A DNA stretch of 64,000 nucleotides, taken from NCBI RefSeq assembly GCF_003054445.1, contig NC_042510.1:310001-374000 (forward strand), read 5' to 3'. The DNA is from Pichia kudriavzevii (Eukaryota > Ascomycota > Pichiomycetes > Pichiales > Pichiaceae). A program made the translations under genes and the position numbers. The notes under the pieces are model-generated. The model searched no databases, was not told where the DNA came from, and was given only the letters and a program-made list of their open reading frames with translations. The number at the start of each line of letters is the position of its first letter. The first letter of the stretch is position 1. Positions 38,501 to 47,459 of the stretch are shown piece after piece.

Positions 38501-38902
38501 GATCTGAGGAGTAACATTATACCAACTTGATCTGTCAATTGACAGGAGGTACTCAATGTCTTGCGGGTTTGATATATCTATGAACTCTCTGAATGGTGAG
38601 TTGTATGATTTGAGTTGAGCTGGAATATAGTTGGCTCGATCAATAGGTAAATCGTCAATTGAATCGGGACGCAAATTTGTCTGGTTTATTAGATAGCTTT
38701 CTAGTGAACTTATGGAATGGGAGATAAAAGAGGTCATTTTGTTTGATATCTTATTTGTTGTTTTATTTTGCTTTGTAGTTACATCCGAATCATGACTGAC
38801 GCTAGAAGTGTACTGTCGGAGAGGATGAATATATCGGCTTTTCGAAAATAGATATTTTCGATTTGCATACCTGCAATTTCGTCCACACAATTTGATCGAC
38901 AT
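35537..38902 (-). CDS. large putative mitochondrial helical-repeat protein
   Basis: A 1121-aa protein not recognised by name. The N-terminus (residues 1-40) is rich in Arg, Ser and Tyr without acids (GRNCRYANRKYLFSKSRYIHPLRQYTSS), as expected of a mitochondrial presequence. The remainder is Lys/Asn/Leu-rich and predicted almost wholly helical, with no enzymatic signature; this resembles large, fast-evolving yeast organellar gene-expression factors (SOV1, PET309 or RPM2-like sizes). The first ATG in frame is at 38902. It is encoded tail-to-tail with the dioxygenase gene (148-bp gap). Confidence 0.65.
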   Translation of the reverse strand: MSIKLCGRNCRYANRKYLFSKSRYIHPLRQYTSSVSHDSDVTTKQNKTTNKISNKMTSFISHSISSLESYLINQTNLRPDSIDDLPIDRANYIPAQLKSYNSPFREFIDISNPQDIEYLLSIDRSSWYNVTPQIHSFMEFNCDYNLPLLLNHYARSLPEVQKVINRKDRVSLSLTSLKKMISILVNLQWFNNASYILYRMDLPFNELVNVLNEILEEELIFQNSDWMRYFFLVHLNKHYEAINKNILANVDFLSFSGSMKTFKALQFMWNKQYLSMDELKEDLSFFYEATGKSDHILLMYHFKSIELIKSTQIDNLELQIHELKKNISTLSSIFTKKIHGGAVSLFIGEMSSATNDELQKFKGKELFERIEKRKISILNYLLIRKKIEIKDMDVVVVSRFNLNFETIMLLWEYNLQKRNNRILNTIYYKFFVENIIKSLISCNYKSVPTGKSIPTFKKKNLLHEIFKVEYQNISSTRKISILINQFKIYLRNNSVVSRDRVGGFLSLTNNTMEYSYVMKRVMYSIFGPNSEFSYKEILKSLEVIASFSPTTLNKQYLFGVVNHIIFRNYNDEGFFSFKSPNDRFFKSIEFIELLDSMDPLAVTYYSNLYPSIIKFFRDYVSSDPRSMDDILAEEYTLKFIKLLNDSFNYISSNPKNLSILNPKNYSSKIYLIKQGLLQHLASELRHLPNKFIIRLLKFRSDYLCKNNQDWIFKFNQSVFVYGIFLEVFFRRSRRGNDFSFSDLPTSAFKLKIEEEMDKLAMDPDVWECLEFVAGFDWSAEISSSLLADSTKPDNLGEGIAFVLSELKRMDGVDYFEREDFVNKFKPNKKVDGSGHIHRITDSLLDSISDSTHDDIDQAYLNNMEDSTKSFLSKRLASNELFEVDEIYENLRNFKDMTKINDIKGIGEDHENAFHSIPDKFLNYNDDMNSHRNNKGKFKKRYSIQTKERMIRLYSPIRLKGLMIQSLIKQNPFVVDFLINRLFTEYDSRIPVSLIHSIMIGVIKSEGKLKFTEKIDLIKILDVLASTIYKGASSRANSYLFMQYVRFKEFRTMLVDLVIQESKRSNSGSLKTLNWAMNKITNSSNLKNYKEDLNRWTNELNNMKERQIGFWNPLNELGRWDD

Positions 38903-39211
38903 ATGAAAGGTGTAGATGACCAAAATGGATACGACAAATTATTAATCCTTCGGAGAGCTCCTGCTGTTGTTTGAGGAGTACTACGAGGGGATTTAGATTG
39001 TGACAGATCCACTACAAGAAATATTCACTCTAGGTTTTAATGCAAGTACCTCTGAAAAAAAAAAAGGTTTAAACCTGTGCACCTTATACGGAGCAAAATC
39101 AAGAGAACTATGAAGCGCAGAGTACATTCTCCGGGAGAGACTATCAAAGCATGAACATTAACATTATAAAACGTTATATAGAGTAATTTATTCGTCTAAT
39201 CATTTAAGTAT
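38903..39211. other. GPM1 3' region and upstream gap
   Basis: The 309-bp gap separates the large mitochondrial-type gene from the GPM1 stop. It contains a 12-bp perfect palindrome AGGTTTAAACCT (39065-39076) next to an A-run. No gene is seen. Confidence 0.5.
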
Positions 39212-39961
39212 TTATTTTTTTTGACCTTGAGCTGCAACTGCTGCTGCACCTGCTGCTGCTGCTTCTGGATCTAAGTAGTAAGCTGGCTTGATTGGCTTTA
39301 AGTTATCATCTAACTCGTAGACTAATGGAATAGCAGTTGGGATGTTAAGACCCGCAATATCGTCATCGGAAATGTTGTCCAAGTGCTTAACTAAACCTCT
39401 TAAAGAATTACCATGTGCAGTAATAATGACAGTCTTGTTTGCCAATAAATCCTTAGCAATGACATCTTGCCAGAATGGTAATAATCTGTCAATAACTAAA
39501 GCCAAAGATTCAGTCTTTGGTAAAACATTTGGATCGACGTTAGAGTATCTTTCCTCACCAAATTGAGAAAACTCGGAATGGTCCTCAATTGGTGGTGGTG
39601 GAATATCAAAAGATCTTCTCCATTGTTGGAACTTCTCTGGACCATATGTTTCCAAAGTTTGTGCCTTGTCCTTACCTTGTAAGGCACCATAGTGTCTCTC
39701 GTTTAATCTCCAGGATCTAACGACAGGAATGTGTAATCTATCTGCATTTTCTAAAGCAATGTTAGCGGTTTGAATAGCTCTGGTTAACAGAGAGGTATAC
39801 AAGACGTCTGGCTTGATGTCTGCTTCCTTTAACAATTCACCTGCTCTGACAGCTTCTTGTCTACCCTTTTCAGAAAGTTTAACATCAACCCAACCGGTGA
39901 AAAGGTTCTTTTCGTTCCATTCGGATTGACCGTGTCTGACTAAAATTAACTTGTGGACCAT
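39212..39961 (-). CDS. GPM1: phosphoglycerate mutase Gpm1
   Basis: The glycolytic, cofactor-dependent phosphoglycerate mutase that interconverts 3- and 2-phosphoglycerate. The 249-aa protein has [18 protein letters not shown] with the phospho-acceptor H10, [19 protein letters not shown] (catalytic Glu region) and the second catalytic His in [10 protein letters not shown]. The C-terminus is an Ala-rich tail ([16 protein letters not shown]). Codon choice looks strongly biased, as for a highly expressed gene. The start is the ATG giving [12 protein letters not shown] Gal4-type site and pyrimidine-rich region lie upstream. Confidence 0.97.
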   Translation of the reverse strand: MVHKLILVRHGQSEWNEKNLFTGWVDVKLSEKGRQEAVRAGELLKEADIKPDVLYTSLLTRAIQTANIALENADRLHIPVVRSWRLNERHYGALQGKDKAQTLETYGPEKFQQWRRSFDIPPPPIEDHSEFSQFGEERYSNVDPNVLPKTESLALVIDRLLPFWQDVIAKDLLANKTVIITAHGNSLRGLVKHLDNISDDDIAGLNIPTAIPLVYELDDNLKPIKPAYYLDPEAAAAGAAAVAAQGQKK

Positions 39962-40112
39962 TTTGTGTGTGTGTTTTAAGATATACAATTGTACGTGATT
40001 CTTTGAAAGCCCAAGAAGGAGAAACCAATTGAAGACCCCCTGGGTGGGAAAATGTTCCTTTTATAACCATTACTCCACCCGGGCCACACTCCACAGAAAA
40101 CGCGGTGACTAT

Positions 40113-40129
40113 CGGCCTCTTTTTCTCCG
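40113..40129. promoter_or_regulatory. CGG-N11-CCG (Gal4-type) site upstream of GPM1
   Basis: CGG at 40113-40115 and CCG at 40127-40129 flank exactly 11 bp, about 150-170 bp upstream of the GPM1 ATG. In Candida albicans Gal4 is known to activate glycolytic genes through this motif. One match by eye is weak evidence on its own. Confidence 0.45.
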
Positions 40130-40261
40130 GGTGTGGTGCATTTTTCGCAAAATAAAGCCGCCACTGCAACACTTCTGCTGTCGCGGCACTGCATGGAATC
40201 TGTAACGCTGTTGATCTGTCTCTTTCTTAAAGCTCTATCTTATAACTTGTGTAGCAAAGTA

Positions 40262-42298
40262 AACTTTGAGTTCTGGTAGCATGTGCTAATAAAGTAAACA
40301 ATTGGCCTGAAAAGAGAGGCGAAAATTGTATCCACCTCACTAACTACTTTCCCTATATCCATTATCATAAAGTTAGAGTTTCAAATTGAGTTGAAGTTAC
40401 TATTATAGACTTCTAACATGCAACAACCTTTGTGAAGTTATTGTGGAAAAAAGTTTTCTAATCAGCGTTAGTATAGATTTGTCACTAGTTCTTTTGAAAT
40501 CATTAACAGATGCAACGGCTTTTGGTTTCAATTGATTGCTGTTATGACCGTCCAAAGCGGTATTGGTATTGCAGGGCATAAACAAAGCAGCAAAAAAAAG
40601 AGCATAGGAAACTCAATAAAATAAGACTTACACAACCATATTGAGAGTGTGACTAAGCAAATAAGCTAAAGCGGCCTTAAAATCGGTATTTTCTGTACTA
40701 TTTCATATCGGCCATTTGATTTTTAGGAGAAACAGTCCTTTTGATTATAAAGAAATGCGGGAACATATCAACTTAAAGTTTGACATTGTATAATTGCAAA
40801 GTCAACATCGACTCCTGCATGTGCTTATTTGTGTTTCACCGACGAAAATAGAGCGATATGACAATATGGAGCAAAGTAAAAGCGAGCTTCTCTCTAATGG
40901 TGCTTGCATCTGCTATAAAGCAACTTCTTTTACTTTTTTTATACTAGAAACAAAAATCTAAATAGATGTATACTAGTATGAATCCAGCTAGCAAATATCA
41001 CAGGTTTCATCTCTTTTTCAATTTCTAGAAACAATAAAATAGGTGGAGGATCACAGCAAGAGTAAGTTGGTTGTACTTACTGAATCAGTAGCCCTAGCTT
41101 ATTGTTGATCATAGATTATTCTGTGGTTGGAAATAAGTTAAGCTAATAACTACTGATATGAATTAAGAGTTAAACTACAGTATCAGACGTTGACAAATAT
41201 CCGTGGCTCAAACTTATGTGTTCATAACAAGATGTATTGCCTTCAACAGGTCAAAAGTACGTGGACTTTAGTGAGGTTGATCCCGTCAAAGCAAAAAAAC
41301 TCAAATAAAGTCAGTATAGAAATCGGCTATATTAATTCCTTGGTGTCAAAACTATAATGATCTGCAACCCACGGTATGACTTTAACATTCTAAGAAAAAT
41401 GTACTATATGTGTTTTAGTCGCCCTGCTGAACTGTTGTGTATATATACTAAAACTAATAATTGTGGTTATGTAAGCTTTCTATCTAAATAGTTGGGCAGT
41501 ACTGATTTTCCTTGTTGGAAATGACTGATATACAACAAAGCTATCAAGATAAAACCTTGCACTTTATACCATGCATGAATACAAATGGTTGTGCTAATCA
41601 AAGCTGCATAGAGTGCTAACTGCTAGTGCTACTTATAGATCTTCGTTCACATCAGACATGCTAATTTTCTTTTTTTTTTCATAAAAAGTATTTACAAAAA
41701 CTCTCCAATGGAAGCAATAACATTTTTGTAAAAAAATCACTGCAAGGTGTAAACTCTAACTCAGGACCAATAGATGAAGTACAGCAAAATAGTGCACTCA
41801 AAAGGTACCAAAGAAAAGGTTTCCCCAAAAGGACGTTCCAGTATACGTTCAAATTTCTACAGTATAAGAGTATATTAGATTCATATTTGGCGTGTCACCT
41901 ACCCGAAAATGTAAAATGTTTAATGGCATGGGAGAATTACGAAAACCGAAAAGAAGTGTTCCTTATATTTCTCCCAAATAGAAATTGCAAACGAGGGAAC
42001 AATACCATTCCTCTGTTGAGGTTTAATTTTGAAATATAGAGGTTAACGAGGATTACGTATTCGAGGAATGTATTAGAGAAATCTACAGCTACGACTAACT
42101 TCCACCACGCCCATTGTCTACTCGTGCGATTATACACCTATTGCATACTTACTAATACGTGTATCACAATTATTACTCCTGCGTACAATATTATAGCTAT
42201 TGATAAGATTAGTGATTATTCTCAAAAAGATTCAACCGTCGAAACATCCCAAATTCGGAGATAATTTCGACTCCTTACACCTAGTCCTTTACAAAACA
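40262..42298. other. gene-poor interval
   Basis: About 2 kb with no credible gene, RNA or repeat apart from scattered short frames. One plus-strand frame stays open for about 115 codons (near 41690-42038) but has no early ATG and no homology I recognise. It could be a decayed gene or chance. The interval ends at the LTR fossil at 42299. Confidence 0.5.
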
Positions 42299-42557
42299 TG
42301 TAAGAGATCAGACAAAGGACTATCTCTCTATTTCCTCATCGGGTAATCATATAGAAGGTTGAAGAAGATTATAGAAGGTTAAACAGAAGTTCTAGAAGAT
42401 AATTAAATCCCTCAAAATGCTATTTTTAAATTAAAGAATTACTATTTAAACAGAGGACATTCCATATATGTTCTCAGAGAATTAACGTATAAAAATATAT
42501 AAGATATAAATAAGCAATAATCAGATTCTAAAGTACGCACCACCAGCAACACTTTCA
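42299..42557 (-). mobile_element. solo LTR fossil, copy 2
   Basis: A 259-bp inverted partner of 61-316, about 95% alike by eye. It begins TG and ends CA on the plus strand and is flanked by a perfect 5-bp target duplication AAACA (42294-42298 and 42558-42562). It ends 12 bp upstream of tRNA-Asp. No internal element sequence is present, so it is a solo LTR fossil. Family inferred as an LTR retrotransposon with Pol III-start targeting (Ty3-like). Confidence 0.85.
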
Positions 42558-42569
42558 AAACACAACAAG

Positions 42570-42641
42570 TCCGAGATAGTTTAGTGGCTAGAATTTCCGC
42601 TTGTCACGCGGGAGACCCGGGTTCAATTCCCGGTCTCGGAG
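42570..42641 (+). tRNA. tRNA-Asp (anticodon GTC)
   Basis: A 72-nt tRNA: acceptor stem TCCGAGA/TCTCGGA with G discriminator, T arm CCGGG-TTCAATT-CCCGG, and anticodon GTC at 42603-42605. A T8 run starting at 42646 is a Pol III terminator. No intron. Confidence 0.95.
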
Positions 42642-43103
42642 CATTTGTTTTTTTTGCAAAATCTTTATGTCGCTGCTATAAACTGGTACCACTAAAGGAA
42701 AGAGCGAGGGGGGGAGGTTTAAAAAAAAAAGTGAAGAAATGTAGTGGATACAATCCCCATCAATTTCACCCCCACTTTGGCTGGAAATGGACCCCCCCCC
42801 TCCACCTCGTATTCTATTCTGGTTTCCAGTCAAAGCAAGTATGACCCACTTATGCATCTAGTTGATAATGTACTACCAATAAACAGATGCACCTACAAAT
42901 CGTACGATATCAGTGGGACGTAATCTTTGTTTCTTGGTCAATAAGAGACCATTTACAGATGAGTTATACTTTAAAAGAATCTTCAGGTCGATCAGGTACA
43001 ATGTAGAACCTCAAAAATTGCAGAGAGTAGAGTTTCAACTGGAGAAAGGGGGAAGAAAAAATAAACATAAAAGTGGGAAATGCGTTTGGTGGAACTTCAC
43101 ATA

Positions 43104-43136
43104 TTTTCCATTTGCTATTTGCTATTTTCCATTTTT

Positions 43137-43169
<33 letters not shown>

Positions 43170-43171
43170 TT

Positions 43172-43222
<51 letters not shown>
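43104..43222. repeat. heptanucleotide array, TTTTCCA core (17 heptads)
   Basis: Seventeen 7-bp units in unbroken register. Most are TTTTCCA, with TTTTTCA and TTTGCTA variants mainly at the left. The array lies in the gene-poor region after tRNA-Asp and is not coding. Confidence 0.97.
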
Positions 43223-43225
<3 letters not shown>

Positions 43226-45048
43226 TTCTTGCTCGCTTTTTTTTTTCCTCATTTGGAACTTGCAGAATTTTATTTTTGCGGGGAGGGCGCGCATGGGCAT
43301 CAACAGCAAATTACGGGCATGCAAGTTTCCCTCAACTCCATTTGCTTATTTTGTAGACGATATTATTATTGCATGATTTTTTTTTTTTGATTGGTTGTTT
43401 TTGGCGTCCCTCCCTCGATTCTCCCTTCTTTCACATTCCATACCATGACGGAAAACGTATGTCCATAATCAGATAGAACCGTCGCCCATCTGTCTGGTTC
43501 TTAACTATCTCTGGTATAGTTTCTTTTTCTTTTTTTTTTCTTTTTTTCTCATCTGGCTAACGCCGTCTACTTGAAGATTGTCTATTGATTGTTTAGATCC
43601 CGATTTCTTTGGTAATTCCACAATTGCCGTCGCAAAATCTTCCAATTTGTCCACACGGCCCAACACTCTACTCTCCACTCTTGTCTGTGCGTATCAAGTT
43701 CCATGACCATACGCTAGTTCCAAAATGTACTAAATTAGGTTACTTTTAATAAACGCGAGATAAGAGCATACAATGAAGGAAGGAAGGGGGGCGGAGGGGA
43801 AACACCATGCTGATTTCGGAGCACGCGGGGTTTCGGAATTGAAATGGAATTCTCGGAACGCGCTGGCACCCGAAGGGATCCGAGGATGGAAAATTGCCTC
43901 TTTGGGACAGGCGCAGGCGCAATTTCTTATATGCCCCGCATAAGTTTAAGCGCCATTTTCTCCGCCTAATTAGACCTAAATTATTATCACGAGATTATCT
44001 TGAGTGTATGAAGATCTGCTCCCGCTTCTCCTCTCCCACTCCCACTCTTGTGTAAAAAAGTGGCGTTTCTGTACATACATGGTAATAGTTGTTCTCATTG
44101 CTGTTGATTGTGGTAAAAAAATACCTTTGATTGCAACTGCTTTGTGTATTGGTTATTAGCGATACAAGAATTAGAGAAGAATTACTAGCATATCAACAAG
44201 GATTTGGATGCCGAAACCTCCAGATAAAGTTAACCGGTTCATCGTATAGTACAATCTAGCTTTATTTTATATCATGTCATATACTATAATATCATATCAT
44301 AAAATGGCATTTAATAATAAAATTTACCCTTTCAAGTACAATTAGATACATTGAACCCACAATAAACGCGTGCATTGCAGCCATGCAAACAAATGAGAAA
44401 ATTACATTGTTGGGTTCAAACCATATAGACGTGGAGAAAAAAAAACAACCTGCATGAGCGAAGAAAAAAAAAAAAAAAAAAAACTACTGAGGAGATTGTT
44501 CCCCATTTCCTTACAATCCGAGAATTTTTTTATAAAGGAGGCACAGTTCCTCTGGATTTCCACAATGGTATGGGAGGTCAAATACCCCTTACTCCTCCTC
44601 TTCTTCTTTTTACTGGCTTGTGTTTAGTTGCCACAATTATATTTGACCCTTTAATACTGTAACGCTGTCCTGCTTGTATTCCATCTCTTGCATCTGGTGT
44701 TTATACCCATCCACACTCCCACCGTACCATATACCCGGATTCGTTACGCAACTTGTTGTTGTTTATTTGGCCCAGTCAAGACAAACAGAGACCAACTGAA
44801 GAAGCAGTTTAACATTCAACAAGGAAAGAAAGAAGGCAATAGATAAAAAAAAAAAACAAACAAACAAACAAACAAACATAAAAACAACCCGTTTGGTGCA
44901 GCAGAATTCAGAAACAACTTGGTCAAATACAATATCCGTTTGTAGCTGCATTTGTATCTGCATTTCCATTTCAATACCATTATAACAACAAGAACAACAG
45001 TGGAAACAACAAGTACGATCCAGAATTTTTTAATTCTTCTATTATCTA
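43223..45048. promoter_or_regulatory. long upstream region of the Glc7-subunit gene
   Basis: About 1.8 kb with no confident gene. It contains AGGGG/CCCCT stress-type boxes (for example near 43784, 43795 and 44585), an A-run of about 20 (44463-44483) and a short AAAC tetranucleotide run (44850-44878). A GTATGT donor follows a mini-ORF start at 43445. Large upstream regions are typical of regulated yeast genes; the boxes suggest, but do not prove, general-stress control. Confidence 0.4.
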
Positions 45049-46863
45049 ATGCCTTACCTCGGTCCAAGATCTTTCAATACAACTCCATTGACTAGTTCTA
45101 ATTTGGCTTATTTAGGCGACGCAAACGATTTCCAACAGGGAGGCTCTTCACCGGATAAACTCAACAAAGTTACAAGAGAAGAAGAACCAAGAACTAATGG
45201 ATTTCAAACATCCTCAATCACCGATTCATCATCAAATTCAATATCGGCCTTTTCCTCCAATATCGACAACTCTTCAAAATCTTCAAATTGCTCAATTAAT
45301 ACCGAAGTTGGATCATTGTCGCATCGTACTATGGCTGATTTGAATGAAGACGACAACAACACTGTTATTTTACAACCTTGCAATGACGAAACTCATTTGA
45401 TTATACCACATTCACCCTTAAAGAGGTACAACACTTTAACTGTTGGGTCTAATGAAGTTTCAAATTCCTTTGGTTCTATTAATGAATTGCAAGATTTAAC
45501 TCCGAAAATCCCCTTGCTGAGAAAGAAATCAGGAGAACTTGTTAAATCCTCATTGAAGTTGAATAGTTTAACAAGATCAAATTCAATGCCAAATACTAAA
45601 AGCGTACGATTTGCTACAACTTTAGAAAATGTCAAGTTTTTCAAAAAATCCGAAAAACCAACAGCAGTATCCAATTGTAGATCATCTAGTACTCCTAGAA
45701 CTTATTGGAATTTTGATTCTAGTTCATCATCATCATCATCATCATCATCGGATAATGATGGAATTGATAATGATGCTGATTTAGAATGTGATTCTCAATA
45801 TAGCAATCATTCAATTTTAGATGATTATAAATCAAACTTCGACTTGAATGATAATTATGATGATATGCTGAACGATACGACAAATCAAAAGTGGATTATC
45901 AAGTCAAACGATTGTCCTCATAATCCATTTTCTTTGAATTTTGCTAGATTGGCTTCAAATAGAAATGTTATTCTCGAAAGTGTCAAATTGAACTCAAGCG
46001 GTAATTCTTTAATTGGTTTTGTCTATGTTAATAATATAGCATTTGATAAAAAGATTGTGGTTAGATTAACTCATGACTATTGGAAATCGTTTATTGAAAT
46101 TGAGAATGCTAACTATATATCTTCCAATCATATTTTCAAGTACTCAGATTCAAATTCTAATACTTATGACAAATTTTCCTTTATTATCAAACTGGACAAT
46201 TTGAATATTGTTTCAGATGAAATCAATCTAGAGTTTTGTATTCAATATACAGTCAACAATATGGAATTTTGGGATAATAACGATGGTAGGAACTACAAGG
46301 TTGTCTTATTGAAGAACTATAACAATAAAAGTTTGGCAAAGCTTTCAAAGATGAATAAATCTTGCAGAAACAACAATGTTGATGACTCAAAACGGCTAGA
46401 AATTGATGACTCGAGTATCAAGCTAAAGGACAATAAAAATTTTAGGTATGAATTTTCAGATTCTTTTGATAACTATAAACCAAAAACAGACATTGCATCC
46501 TTAAGAACTTCCAACTCTTATGGCCTTAAAAAAATCAAATCAGAGTCTTCATTACCAGAATTTAAGTCCAATTACACGTTTACATACAATCATCTGTCCA
46601 ACAAGTCAACTTCTGCTTTACACGAAAATAAGATTGATGACTCCAATTACTCATTATCTTCAAATAGGAGATTTTCTAATACTCAGTATTCATCTAAAGC
46701 AGTTCCGCAATCAGCTTCAGTTCCTCAGAATGGCTTTGAATCGAACGATTATGATAGTATCATTAAGAAGTTCTGTTTCTTTACACCAAATTATCAAGAT
46801 CAGCATAATCCTTCTTCAATTTCAAATCTGAGTTATCAGAAATCTGAAGCTTCCTGCTTTTGA
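45049..46863 (+). CDS. Glc7 (PP1) regulatory subunit with CBM21, GIP2/PIG2/GAC1-like
   Basis: A 604-aa protein with the PP1-docking RVxF motif as KSVRFA (V186, F188) and, at about residues 290-430, a CBM21 glycogen-binding domain (VILESVKLNSSGNSLIGFVYVNNIAFDKKIVVRLTHDYW, then NLEFCIQYTVNNMEFWDNNDGRNYKV). Such subunits direct Glc7 phosphatase to glycogen synthase. The N-terminal half and the C-terminal tail are Ser/Asn-rich and disordered; an 11-Ser run comes from a TCA repeat at about 45724-45749. I cannot tell GAC1/PIG1 from GIP2/PIG2 type. Confidence 0.83.
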   Translation: MPYLGPRSFNTTPLTSSNLAYLGDANDFQQGGSSPDKLNKVTREEEPRTNGFQTSSITDSSSNSISAFSSNIDNSSKSSNCSINTEVGSLSHRTMADLNEDDNNTVILQPCNDETHLIIPHSPLKRYNTLTVGSNEVSNSFGSINELQDLTPKIPLLRKKSGELVKSSLKLNSLTRSNSMPNTKSVRFATTLENVKFFKKSEKPTAVSNCRSSSTPRTYWNFDSSSSSSSSSSSDNDGIDNDADLECDSQYSNHSILDDYKSNFDLNDNYDDMLNDTTNQKWIIKSNDCPHNPFSLNFARLASNRNVILESVKLNSSGNSLIGFVYVNNIAFDKKIVVRLTHDYWKSFIEIENANYISSNHIFKYSDSNSNTYDKFSFIIKLDNLNIVSDEINLEFCIQYTVNNMEFWDNNDGRNYKVVLLKNYNNKSLAKLSKMNKSCRNNNVDDSKRLEIDDSSIKLKDNKNFRYEFSDSFDNYKPKTDIASLRTSNSYGLKKIKSESSLPEFKSNYTFTYNHLSNKSTSALHENKIDDSNYSLSSNRRFSNTQYSSKAVPQSASVPQNGFESNDYDSIIKKFCFFTPNYQDQHNPSSISNLSYQKSEASCF

Positions 46864-47459
46864 GTTTATTACTTTTTCGTCTGCATTCTTACCTTCTTCA
46901 AACCCTAGCCATTTAATATCTAGAAATTGCATCTAAGAATTCTTTTCTAGGAAAATGTTTTGTTCATTTACTCTACACTTATTTGTTTTAGGCAGCTGTT
47001 ATCACGGAATACAGTTTTCCTATTGCTTATATACAGGCATTTCTTTCCTAAGTTACAATATCCTCTTGGAAATTTCTGAGTTTCTGTCTTTCTGTTTCTT
47101 CCTTCCTTTTCATTCCTCTTCACTTCTATTGTATTTTCCTTTGGTTTTCTCTTCTTTGTGTTAATTATATATAATTGTATACCATTTTCATCTCCTAATA
47201 CCAGGTTGCATAGCAATGAACTCTTGTTTTCCTATCTTTCTGTCTCCTCAGTTAATAGAGATACCAAGAATAGTAAAAAAAAAAAGTTCAAGATTTGTTC
47301 TCACCCTAAACAGTCAGGGAAAAAAAATAAAATCAGCTCGCCAATGCTCGCCAAATGGACATCAACTTAATAGATGGAAAATTTTAGAAGTAAGTGTTTG
47401 GTCTTCCCATCAAAGTATTGCAATTTTGTTGCTCAACAAAGCATATCTTCATTGTAACT
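46864..47459. other. GLN4 upstream region
   Basis: 596 bp, pyrimidine-rich on the plus strand (about 47040-47170). No gene, RNA or clear factor site is recognised. The 22 codons upstream of the GLN4 ATG are in frame but lack an ATG. Confidence 0.45.

Noticed and set aside
40467-40473. TACTAAC on the minus strand upstream of GPM1
   Set aside because: No GTATGT donor was found at a suitable distance; GPM1 needs no intron.
42584-42844. 86-codon frame containing HAGDPGSIPG beginning inside tRNA-Asp
   Set aside because: This peptide is the translation of the tRNA-Asp gene itself, a common annotation artefact.
42913-43390. FHFPFSI-type repeat peptides over the 43.1-kb array
   Set aside because: Same artefact from the TTTTCCA array.
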